Source: Mycteria americana (Eukaryota; Chordata; Aves; Ciconiiformes; Ciconiidae). Taken from it: a stretch of DNA of 64,000 bases. The position numbers and the translations under genes are program-made. The notes beneath the pieces are model-generated. The model saw nothing but the letters and a program-made list of their open reading frames with translations. It searched no databases and was not told the origin of the DNA. Position 1 is the stretch's first letter, and every line of letters starts with the position of its first letter. Positions 40,200-50,300 of the stretch are shown in pieces. The stretch lies in contig NC_134370.1 of the NCBI RefSeq assembly GCF_035582795.1, positions 37,497,501 through 37,561,500 on the forward strand, given 5' to 3'.

Positions 40200-42480
40200 A
40201 TGCCCTATTCCAACAAATACATGTTTTTAGATCTGGAGGTGGACGCATCCAAAGCCTAACTAGCTTTAATTAGGCTATACGATAAAGTACATCGAGTTTT
40301 TTTTAAGCATTTAAATAGCTACTTAAACTTCATGCTAGAACATCAATATTTTTTTTGTCTACAATTATAGTTTAAGATCTGGCAAAAACCGTGCAGTATT
40401 TTTACTCATATTCAAGTTTCAAAATGCATCAGAAAGGGAAGTAGATATTACAAAACAAAAGCAGCTTTTTTTTAAATCAGGAAAGTCAAACCCAGTATCA
40501 TCTCTGCAGCTGTCAATATTTTTTGCAATTTTTTAGGTTTTCTGCAGTGTCTCTGTTGAATACAGCGTATAGGGCTTTCCAGGAGGCATGTAGTTAAACT
40601 TTTGTTCTGACTCTTGAAAAAAACCACCACACACTCGCTGAATGCTGGTGGACGGTACAAGGAAGGAAAGCATACCTGATGCCAGACACTGCTGAGGAAG
40701 TTAATGCTGTCAGCTTTTCTCTCAGTTTTCTGCAGTTACTCATACATTTCTCGTATGCTTTTTGCCCCATACATCTTGACCTGAGTTTCAAGTATTTCAT
40801 ATACCAAGATCCCTTTTTTAAAAGTCAGTCTTTTAACATGAAGAAAACAGTCAAAGAGATCTCAGTGCTTGCACAAGTAAAACGAACCCATTTCCAAACA
40901 AATTTGCTGGAACATTTTTTCTTCCTGCTTGTGTCAAACTGCCTTCAACAGAAATTACTCATTTTTTCCTTTAATAGGTTACATTCCTTAAAATTAAGTT
41001 TGCTTCAGCATTGGGAAAACTTTATTTTGCTCTGTTTGATCATTATGTCATTTATGTATTTGGGAAATGGCTGTTACAATACACACTTTTTCCAATAATA
41101 AAAAAATTTAGCAAAGGTGGACAGATTTCTTCCAGAAAATATGGAATAAGTCCTTTACAGCAGAAAACTCTCAAGCCTTTTTACATTTTTTAATATACCT
41201 GGGAAATTCATAATTTTTGTTGAAGTCACTCTGATGTTTAAGTCTGTAATGGAAAAGCAACTGTTCTGCGAGTTATTGAAGCAAGCTTTATAGTCACTGT
41301 TGATGTGGTTTTCCCCAGCCAATTTGTATTCTTTTGGGATTCTGCTCAGGAAAAGCCTCCCCCCTGCCATAGCAATCGTACTGCTTTAACAGCTCCAACT
41401 GTAGAAACTCAATTTATTTACTGATTTCACACAGAAAAGTGTTGCAACTGCACTAACAGCTGAAAGTCATCTAGTTCCTAGAGTTTCACCAGTGACTAGA
41501 AAAATCAGATAACCGCATAAATGGACTGTTACTTCTTTTGGATACAGGCAGGATATTTCAGGAAGGTACTTTGTCAACCCTTGTAATTTAGGGAAGTGTA
41601 CACCATAAGTGCATACTGTTTAGTAAAGCAATAAGAAACTTGTGTTGCAAAATTAAGCAGAACATCTCATAAAGATATACTAACACACAAAGGAATTCAT
41701 CAATGAGCTTTTTGTATAGCTTTTTTTTTTTTTAGTACTTGCTGGTATAAAATGCTCTGAAGTTCTGTTTTCTTTACTAGCTTCTGTAGTAGTTCCTTAT
41801 TTGCACCTTCAAATCTTAACATTCTCACTGCTGTCACTTCATCTTTTTACCTTGAAGTGTTTATGCCCTTTACAGAATTTCTCTGGTGACTTCTCTTTTA
41901 TGACCTATTCTTTAAGAAAATTTTTTATGTCACTCAGGTTATGCTCATGCCTGACACTATGTCATCCTTCCTTGGCAAATTGATGATAAACGGGGGAAGA
42001 CGTTAAAGTCAAGGTACTCAAGTGCAGAGCTGCTAACTTGAAGAAAAATTCAAGCTGGTAGGTAGTTTTATCTATAGCTGTAATTTGTTTCTGAATTTTT
42101 TGTGGTTGAGGATGCTTGTTTTTTTGTAAAGATGTTTCAAATATTTATTGATTTAAATAAATTTTCAAGGCTAAAGTTAGGTAAGCTATTCTCATGGCAG
42201 TTGTTGCTGGAAAAGATTATTTTCAGTGCTCTTAAAATGCTGATGTACACCCAACTCTGTTTTGAGACAGTTGTACAAATTATCAAGTGTCATGCCTCTG
42301 GGCTATAGGGATGAGAAAATTTTTTTTCCACTTTATACTTGCTTCTAGTCTTTACTAGTTAGTGATCGGAAGTAATATCTATCTAGTTGTCTGTTTGTTT
42401 GCCCCAAACCATATCCAAAACCACTAGAAGTACAGAACTTTTCCCACATGAGGCTCAGAAATTTGAGGAATTTTTTTTCC
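40200..42480. other. Intergenic, no gene seen
   Basis: AT-rich sequence between the SLC25A16 promoter and the repeat cluster. No coding exon, RNA gene or repeat family was recognised. The 139-codon ORF at 40679-41098 looks like chance. Confidence 0.6.
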
Positions 42481-42499
42481 TTCTTCTGCAAGAGGCATT

Positions 42500-43060
42500 A
42501 TGGCTTGCAGATTGGAAATACCTGAGCAAATCTCAATTCCTTGCCAGTGTGGCATCTTGAGCTCTCTTTATCTGTCAGCAAGCAGAGGGGACAGTGTTGC
42601 TTCCTGAGGTGATATGAGCTAGGAGCCAAGGGTGACCACAGCACGGGTAGGACCATCACCAACAGGGCGCAGTCCTGCAGCAGGACAGGCAGAGCTGGGT
42701 GCTGGGAACAGGCTCCATCAACAGTCATAGCAAAGGCACAAAGCAGGTCCAGGGTCCATCTAGAGAGGCAAGTCAGGAATAGTAGGAGGTAGGGCCTAAA
42801 TCAAGACTGGAGACAAGTCTGAGGTTCATCTAACAGCCAGGTCCAGACAAGAAACAAGGCCAGAGCCAGGACTCAGAACAAGCACACCTATAACACAGCT
42901 CAGCTAAGGAGTAATTGCCTGGCCAGGCCTGAGCTTAAATGGAGCTCCCAGCCCACGGACCAGGTGTGTGGATGGAGGCCCCAAGGTGAGGCTGGTCAGG
43001 GCCATTAACACATGTTGGCACCCTCAGGATCCTGACAGTCCTCACCCATAGCGTGTCAGT
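42500..43060 (-). repeat. Diverged LTR-like repeat, copy A
   Basis: The minus strand holds AGCTCCATTTAAGCTCAGGC, with CACCTTGGGGCCTCC upstream and a GTTATAGG...GGCCTTGTTTCTTGT stretch downstream. The same order with substitutions recurs on the plus strand at about 45400-46000. The TTTAA box after AGCTC resembles a TATA element of an LTR. Boundaries are approximate and the family is not named. Confidence 0.5.
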
Positions 43061-43459
43061 GAGGTCTTTAAGGAACAGAAATATTTGACTCCCCGAAGTC
43101 ATTGAGTCTGCAAATACAGTGGTGCCAAACTTCTCTAGCTAAACAGGCCTCTTCATTTCTTTCAGGTGCAAGGAAGAGGTGTGCACTTAACGCCCTGTGG
43201 TATCACATGGTGTACTGCAAGAGTGCAGTAGACTTGAAGCATGCAAAAATGCCAGGTCCGTGCATGCAAAATTAGCCATGTCTTCCCAGATGTAGTGTTT
43301 ACCGACCAGGCACAACACAATCATTCTGCACTCATGCTTTATTTTGCTCATGCACAATCATGCAATGAAGTAAGGGCCAAGATTTCCAATAAAAATATAA
43401 ACTGGGGGCAAACTGCTCTCCACCACAGGACAGGAACATCTGACAGGAAATATTTAGAA

Positions 43460-43545
43460 TAAATGCAATGGGCCTGTATGATGGGCATCAGAAGATGAAA
43501 TCATAGTCCCTTCTGGCCTTACTTCACGTAAAATGCTATTAACGC
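43460..43545 (+). mobile_element. Possible ancient CR1-type 3' fragment
   Basis: The stretch CATAGTCCCTTCTGGCCTTA resembles the 3' end of old sauropsid CR1 elements (TGGTCCCTTCTGGCCTTA). Only some 80 bases are recognisable, so the call is tentative. Confidence 0.35.
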
Positions 43546-43849
43546 TTAAACTATCTGTGTTCAGCATGCTTACAAGTGTTAACTTATTTTCAGTGCCAAT
43601 AAGGCAGGTAGATACTATCTACAGAACCAGGGCCAAGAAAGACTAAATGAGGAAGTCATTGTCAAAACCACAATTAGAATTCAAGAGTTTCTGCATTAAA
43701 CTCATGTTGTTCAAGACTTTTCTCTTTCAGATACTGCCAACTAACAATGCTGTGGGTGATTTATCTGATCATCTGCATTACAAATATAAAGGCATTACCA
43801 GTGGTTGGCTTGTGCTCAGCTGGGTTTGCAGGCACAGCACCACATCAGT

Positions 43850-43854
43850 GCAGC
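43850..43854. repeat. Target-site duplication, left copy
   Basis: GCAGC immediately before the LTR's terminal TG, identical to the right copy at 44989-44993. Confidence 0.8.
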
Positions 43855-44988
43855 TGTGGTGGGTTGATCCTGGCTGGATGCCAGGTACCCACCAAGCTGC
43901 TCTTTCACTCCCCTCCTCAGCTGGACAGTGGAGAGAAAATATAACAAAAGGCTCATGGGTTGAGATAAGGACAGGGAGAGATCACTCACCAATTACCATG
44001 ACGAGCAAAACAGACTTGACTTGGGGAAATTGGTTTAATTTATTACCAATCAAATCAGAGTAGGGTAATGAGAAATAAAACCAAATCTTAAAAAACACCT
44101 TCTCCCCACCTCTCTCTTCTTCTCAGGCTTAACTTCACTCCCAAATTCCCTACCTCTTCCCCCCAAAGTGGCACAGGGGGACAGGGAATGGCGGTTGCAG
44201 TCAGTCCATCACACATTGTCTCTGCCGCTCCTCCCTCAGGGGAGGACTCCTCACACTCTTCCCCTGCTTCAGCGTGGGGTCCCTCACATGGGAGACAGTT
44301 CTCCACGAACTTGTCCAACATGAGTCCTTTCCACTGGCTGCAGTTCTTCATGAACTGCTCCAGCATGGGTCCCTTCCATGGGGTGCAGCCCTTCAGGAAC
44401 AGACTGCTCCAGCGTGGGTCCCCCATGAGGTCACAAGTCCTGCCAGCAAACCTGCTCCAGCATGGGCTCCTCTTTCCACAGGTCCTGCCAGGTGCCTGCT
44501 CCAGCATGGCCTTCCCATGAGGTCACAGCCTCCTTTGGGCATCCACCTGCTCCAGTGTGGGGTCCTCTATGGGCTGCAGGTGGATATCTGGTCCACCATG
44601 GACCTCCACAGGCTGCAGAGGTACAACCTGCCTCACCATGGTCTTCAACACGGGCTGCAGGGGAATCTGTGCTCCAGGTCCTGGAACACCTCCTTCCCCT
44701 CCTTCTTCACTGACCTTGGTGTCTACAGAGTTGTTCGTCTCGCATATTTTCACTCCTCTCTCCAGATGAAGTTGCTGTTGCGCAGTTTTTTCCCCCCTTC
44801 TTAAATATGTTATCTCAGAGGCACTACCACCATTGCTGATGGGCTCGGCCTTGGGCAGCGGCAGTTCTGTGTTGGGGCTGGCCGGCATTAGCTCTATCGG
44901 ACGTAGGGGAAGCTTCTAGCAGCTTCTCACAGAAGCCACCGCTGTAGCCCCCCAGCTACCAAAATGTTGCCACGTCAAACCCAATACA
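43855..44988 (-). mobile_element. Solo LTR of an endogenous retrovirus, ERVL-type
   Basis: A 1134-bp element begins TGTGGTGGG and ends CCCAATACA (TG...CA) and is flanked by an identical 5-bp duplication GCAGC at 43850-43854 and 44989-44993. A 5-bp duplication is typical of ERVL elements. Orientation is minus: on that strand a TATTTAA box (44811-44817) precedes a GC-rich repeat block, and AATAAA (44039-44044) lies near the 3' end. No gag, pol or env sequence is present, so it is a solo LTR left by recombination. The minus-strand 139-codon ORF at 44088-44507 lies in its tandem repeats and is not a gene. The LTR type is familiar to me from neoavian genomes. Confidence 0.85.
44290..44665 (-). repeat. 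Minisatellite inside the LTR, about 44-bp units
   Basis: On the minus strand, words of the kind CATGCTGGAGCAG and CTGCAGCCCATGG recur every 40-50 bases, about eight times, with substitutions. The unit is degenerate, and copy number probably varies between LTR copies. Confidence 0.75.
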
Positions 44989-44993
44989 GCAGC
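44989..44993. repeat. Target-site duplication, right copy
   Basis: GCAGC immediately after the LTR's terminal CA, pairing with 43850-43854. Confidence 0.8.
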
Positions 44994-45390
44994 ATATACC
45001 TTCCTAGGTCACGTCTGGTCTGGGAGCAGGCTGGTCACTTTGTCACACTGGAGTCTGAGCTAATAAACGTGAGGGAGGCTTTGTAAGGTAGATGCTTTAA
45101 TCCATGCTTTGTAATCACACAAGGAGCCAGCTCACATGTCTCAGCATTATGTTTCCACTACGAGGGAGGCAGGGGAGCCATGATAGGCCTAGTTAGATCC
45201 AATATTTCCCTTACAAAGCAGCATAGGCGTCTTTGCAGCATAATTCCTAGAGCTTTTGGTTTCTAGAGGGCTTAACTTTGGTTCAGTGTCAGTAACACAT
45301 CTAACCTTCCCTAGCCTGGACTGATGCCATGCCTGTTGTAGAGGTCTGATCTAGATGACTACAGGACTGATTTAAGGCCAACATACCTGA
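44994..45390. other. Intergenic, unclassified
   Basis: No gene. Probably old repeat sequence leading into LTR-like copy B, but no family is recognisable. Confidence 0.4.
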
Positions 45391-45399
45391 ATAGTTCTG

Positions 45400-46000
45400 C
45401 TTCCAGGGTCAGGGCTCTGAGGGTACTTAATGAGGCCTAAAATAGGCCTGACCAGCTGCACCTGGGGCCTCCAGCCACATCCTCTGCCCATGGGCCCAGG
45501 AGCTCTATTTAAGCTCAGCCCTGGCTATAGGCTTTGTTGTATAGAGCTTGGTCTTGGCCCTGTTTTGTTGTTATGGACTCTGCTCAGTACCTACTTGATT
45601 TGTGTCTGACTTTGCTTACCCACTGGGTTATCAGACCTGCTTCTGACCTGCAGATTGACTTCCTAGTTCAGCCTCAGGCCTGTCTCATCTCCTGGAAGCT
45701 GATTTATTATCTAGATTCCTGGCTGAATGTGGAAACCCCCCCCCAGGCCTGTCCTGTTTGCCTTGTGTGTGTACAGTGGGGCTGGGTGCTGGCTAGTGAG
45801 GTCCTTGTCCTGCTGGCTGTTGTGTGGGGCTCCTTGTCTCTCAGGGAGCAACTACCCCTCGCAGCTCCCTGGTACTCACCGCAGACTCAAATTTTGCTGG
45901 AGCTGCCTGCAATGCAGAACTACTTACGGGTCTATGCACTGTATTTCTTGGTACTATGTTGTCCAGTTTTATTCATTCTGCAGGTATGTACCAATTTGCA
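45400..46000 (+). repeat. Diverged LTR-like repeat, copy B
   Basis: The plus strand reads CACCTGGGGCCTCC, then AGGAGCTCTATTTAAGCTCA, then CTATAGGCTTTGTTG and GGCCCTGTTTTGTTG. This is the block order of copy A (42500-43060) in inverted orientation. The 180-codon ORF at 45534-46076 lies within it, shows no domain and is probably accidental. Confidence 0.5.
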
Positions 46001-46017
46001 TGTCATTCTAGATAAAA

Positions 46018-46900
46018 ACACAGGGATGGTAGCACTGTCAGACCAAAGGTCCACCAGCTTAAAACTTTACCCCTGACAGTAGCCAGTAGCACATACACAG
46101 GGAGGAAGGCTTGAGTAGCATACAGGGCTATTTCCTCAGCGTACTCTTCAACCTTCAAGTAATGTATAGCTAAAATAGTAGTTTTGTGTTAAGTAGCTTT
46201 TGATTAAACTTTCTTCCATTAATTTTGTTATAAAAAAAAATTAATCTGTAACATTTTTAGGATCTGCAGTGTGCTGTAGCAGTGAGTTCCATGGTTTGAC
46301 AACATGTTGCATGAAGAAGTAGCTGTCTTCTGTTCTGATGTGTCTCTCTGATAAATTGACTTGATATCCTCCACTTCTGAGAAACAGTGAGTGTTCACTC
46401 TCTGATAACACTTTCTATGCTGCTCTTGTTTCTATAATATATTGGTTGGCATTTCACCCAGACTGCCTTCTTTCCAGGATGAAAATCTTGGTATATTTAG
46501 CAGCTCCTTGTGCTTTTGGCCACCCTTGCTATGTTTCTCTGTGCCTTTTTAAGTTCCACTTTGCACCTTTTAAGCAGACCAGAACTGCATGCTATATTCA
46601 AGATGTAAGCAGACAATAGATTGGACTAAATAATGATGGTGTAGTGATGCTTCCTGTTCTCCCCTTCTTTTGTAATGATTCCTAACACTCCACTTTAGCA
46701 CACAGAATAGTTTCACAGAAGTATCTGTCACAGTACCAGGATCTCTATTTTGAATGGTAGTAGCTAATTCAGAGGCCATGACTTCCATGTTTCCCCCCAT
46801 GTGCCTCACTTTGCATTTTAGTGAAAGGATTTCATCCACCATTTTGTTGCCTAGCCAGTCATTACTGTGAGATCTTTCTCCAAACATTTAAACTCAGCCT
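46018..46900 (-). mobile_element. Ancient CR1-family LINE relic
   Basis: On the plus strand the blocks GTCAGACCAAAGGTCCA, GACAGTAGCCAGTAGC, a GAGTTCCATGGTTTGACAAC stretch, TTCAAGATGTAAGCAGAC, TAATGATTCCTAACA, CAGGATCTCT, CTCACTTTGCATTTTA and CCATTTTGTTGCC follow the order of the 3' end of old sauropsid (turtle-like) CR1 elements read in reverse. The element is therefore on the minus strand. It is strongly decayed and much older than the copy at 31704. Confidence 0.8.
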
Positions 46901-48200
46901 ACCAAGACAAGCTGAGTAATCTTAGTGTTGCCAGGAAAGATTGGCACCTGGCGCTACTTGCTTCCTAGGATATTTATTAGTGTTGAAATGAGCATATATG
47001 AGCATGAGCATATATGTCTGTGGCTGTGAAAATGAACAGTTGTTAATTCTTGTTTGTTTCCTAGCCTTTGGCATATTTTTAATGGAGCTGTGATTGTACA
47101 TGTTGGTGTTTGGGTACTCCTATTAATCTGCTTATTCTAACCAAGCCTTAGCCTTCCTTGCTTGTTTCTTTCCTCCAAGTTACTCATTTCTTGCTCTGCA
47201 TTTTGTTCAAGCCTACAACTTCCAATTGATTACCATCTTCCCAAGAAACATACTTAGCTTATGTGGGGCTTTATCATCAAGTTCCCATTCCTTCTACTTA
47301 CTTTTGCTGTGTGCAGCACTTGGGGAGCAATAGTTCTTCTCAAATAATCTGTTACTTTATCTTATAAAAATAGCTTGTGTTACCTCTTCTTTTAGCAGGG
47401 CAGGTCTTTGGAATGACGGAAGTCTTGATGTCCAGCCCTCTAGAAAAGCAGTCTTTTCAGCAAACTGTCAGATTGAGGAGGAGATGGTGTGGTTACACCC
47501 AACAAAGAGGACTTGTGCATTGCTAAAATTAGCTGCCACTGAGAGCTCATCAGGCAAATGTTCAAAATTCAGGTGTATGTGGTATTGGTTTCACCTTGTT
47601 GCATCTGAAACATCTGTGAGCTGGGCTAAGATTCCCAGACTGTATTCCTTTTTCACTGCAAGGAAATAAAGGGGAGGAGAGAAGAGGATGGAGGTGCAAA
47701 TGGGTGATGGGGTACCTACCCACTGGCACTGAACTGTGACAGCAGTAACAGTAAGATACTGTACTGTATCTGTGCCACTGCTTCTCCTTTCCCATGTGTC
47801 AAAACAGTTAGCAAAACACTGGCATTTAAAGCATCTTTATAGGAATGGATGTGGACGGTACTGCTTTCTTGTATGCAGTAGAAAAGCCTCTCTGCAGGCT
47901 TGCATTTGAATGGGTTGGTTCAGATTTGAAGTGCTTTGTACTACAACAGCTAGAGACTTAATAATAATGAAGCTTTTTAAAAAAGTACTGCTCGGGTATG
48001 TTGTTTCATAGATCTCGTTTCCAACATCTGTTTTCCAGTCTGAAGAGACATTAGACTTGGTGGCCTGCTTTCCACGCTGACAAAAGGCTGTAGTGATAAT
48101 GAGTCGTGTAAGAAGGCTGGACGGACTCTTCCTCTTATTATAACGTTTTGCTCGCCCGCTTCCCTCTGGGAAGGAGCAGCAAATATCATCAGCGGCTCTT
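46901..48200. other. Intergenic, no gene seen
   Basis: Sequence between the old CR1 relic and the TET1 CpG island. Short repeated words (GAGCATATAT) occur near 46990-47015. No coding exon or RNA gene is supported. Confidence 0.55.
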
Positions 48201-48235
48201 AATGGATGAGGTGGGGGATGGGGAGAGCAAGACTC

Positions 48236-48256
48236 TTTTTTTTTTTTTTTTTTTTT
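48236..48256. repeat. Poly(T) run at the CpG-island edge
   Basis: An uninterrupted run of 21 T on the plus strand at the left border of the TET1 CpG island. Nucleosome-disfavouring poly(dA:dT) tracts are common beside promoters. Confidence 0.9.
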
Positions 48257-48259
48257 CTC

Positions 48260-50300
48260 CTCCTCGCCGGAGGGAGAGGGCAGCTCGGCAGCTCTTCTTC
48301 TCAACCAGCATCTCCCCACGCGTCTGGGCGTGTTCGCTCCACTCGTGGGACAGCCGGGCCCGGGTGGACGCCGGCGTTTGGGGGTGCTCCTGGGTGGCAC
48401 GTGTAAGGGGAAGGGGGCTTGGCCCGCTGGCGAACCCCTTGCTCGTCACCGCTGACCAGACTTTCCCTCTTCCAGCCTAAAAAAAGGGATGATTTCAGAG
48501 GGTGTCACCTCCGTTGCTGGTCGGGAGGCATGCGGCGTCAAACCGCAGCCTCCGCAAGTAACGGAATAATTTGCCTTTTCTCTTATTATCGTCACTTTTT
48601 ATTTATTTGTTGTTGTTGTTAAATAATCCCCGGCGTTACCAGCCCGGCACGCCGGCTGCGGCTCTCGGGGGGCAGCCGGGGAGGGACCGCCGCCACCCTC
48701 GCGGCTCTTCGCCCTTGCTCTCCCCGGGGCCGTGCCGGACCAGCCCCGCCGCCGCCGGGTCGCCCCGCAGCGCGGGGGCGTGGGGCGGGGGGCGGCGAAT
48801 CCCGCTCCAGCCGCGGGGATCCAGGGCGCGTTTTGCCGCCTGCCGGGAGGGCTCGGTGCGGCGAGCGCCCCGCCGAGCCGCCCCCTCCCCGCTCCCTCCC
48901 GGAGGGTCCGGCCAGGGGCGACGCGCGCCGCCGCCGCCGAGAGCACGTTTCGCGGCCCGGGGCTCCCTCTCCCGCGCCTGGGCTCGTCGCGCCATGGGAG
49001 CCGCCCGCCCGCGGGGGCCCGGGCCGTGAACCGCGCCTCGCCCCCCTCCGAGCGCGGACCGCCAAGCCATGCCAGCATCGCCCCTTCCTGTGAGCTGCGG
49101 GCTGGCCGTGCCGCAGCCCTGGTACGTGTGTGGGACGGGTCCCGGGGCTGCTGCGGGCGGGGGGGGCGACGGAGACCTCTGCTTTCGGGCCCCCGCTCCT
49201 TTTCCTTTTTTTACCCCCCCATTTCTCCCCCCTTCCCCTCCCGCTTAGCCGCTTGGCTCGTTGCAAAGTTGAGCTGGGGGGAGTGGGGAGGGGGAGGCAG
49301 GGGCACCCCCGCGGCCGCGCTCGGAGCCCCGCGGGTCGGGCCGTTTCGAGGCGGGGAGGAAGGCAGGCGGGCAGGCTGGGGGTTATTCAAATGCAAAACG
49401 CAGTTTGTTGGCCGAAAGAGCGAAAAAGTCCGGTCTCCCTGGCTGTGCTGGAGCGTGTTAGCACTGCAGCAGCCAGAGCCTGCCTGGAAAAACCCGCCAG
49501 GCGAGAGAAACTGCCTGCAGCCTCGGCAGAGGGCAGGGAACAATTAAAGGGACCCTGCCTGGCCGCCGGGGCCCCCGGCCAGCCGGAAACCCCCGCAGCC
49601 GCCCCCCCAGAAAAACAGGCGAGCGACGGCCGTGCAGCAGCATCACCCTCTGGAGGTGCCGCTGGCGTGCGGGGCTGGGGGGAGCATCCCCGGGGGCGGC
49701 TCCCCGCCGGAGCAGCCGAGCGCGTCCGGATGGGCGCCGCGGGTCCCCAGCGCTGCCGCTGGGGCCGGCCCCATTGTCTGCAGCCCCGGGGAGGGCTCCT
49801 GGGGCTGGGGGGGCACGGCCAGCGGCGGGGCCGGGCCACGAGGAGCCGCTGCCTCCCCCCTAGGCGGGCCCTGCCTGCCCCTTCCCTTCCCCCCCCTGGG
49901 GTCCGCCTGCCTGCAGTAAAGGAACCGGAGCCCGGCGGGGCTGCAGCCCCCGAGGTGCTCCTGGGCGCCGAGTGCCCATCCAGCTGCTCTTGGAGCTGGA
50001 GGAGGAGAGGTGGTGGCCTTGTCGCAACTGTCGTTTGGCGCTGGCGGGGATGGTCCCTGCTGGGCCCGTGGCGGGGAGAAGGATGCGTTTCGCCGAATGG
50101 GCTGGGTAAGGAAAAAGGACCAGGCGGCCTGCTGGGAGGCAGGACCAGTTAACCTTGCAAAGGTATGGCTGCTAATGCCCGAGGAGCGAGCGGCGGAGCA
50201 TGCTGGATTTGCAAAGGGACCAGGCACAGCGGTAGTCAAAAGAGTCGCGCCAATAGTGTGCCTAGCCTGTCCTACACCCAGCCAGCCTATCCTGCACCCC
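48260..50300 (+). promoter_or_regulatory. TET1: TET1 CpG-island promoter and 5' non-coding exon region
   Basis: Two kilobases of GC-rich, CpG-dense sequence about 8 kb upstream of the first coding TET1 exon. The human gene likewise starts with a non-coding exon in a CpG island. Candidate plus-strand donors are GTGAGC at 49090 and GTACGT at 49122, but exon 1 cannot be fixed without transcript data. A run of four G blocks at 49276-49303 fits a G-quadruplex. Long ORFs here, including one of 340 codons at 49130-50152, are Pro/Gly/Arg/Ala-rich, have no domain and are treated as artefacts. Confidence 0.75.

Noticed and set aside
44088-44507. 139-codon minus-strand ORF with repeated Cys/Trp motifs
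   Set aside because: It is the translation of the degenerate minisatellite inside the solo LTR; not a conserved gene.
45534-46076. 180-codon plus-strand ORF, hydrophobic
   Set aside because: Lies in LTR-like copy B and runs into the old CR1; no domain, no promoter or splice support.
49130-50152. 340-codon plus-strand ORF in the TET1 CpG island
   Set aside because: Composition is Pro/Gly/Arg/Ala-rich, there is no domain, overlapping ORFs of similar size exist on both strands, and stop codons are rare in such GC-rich DNA.
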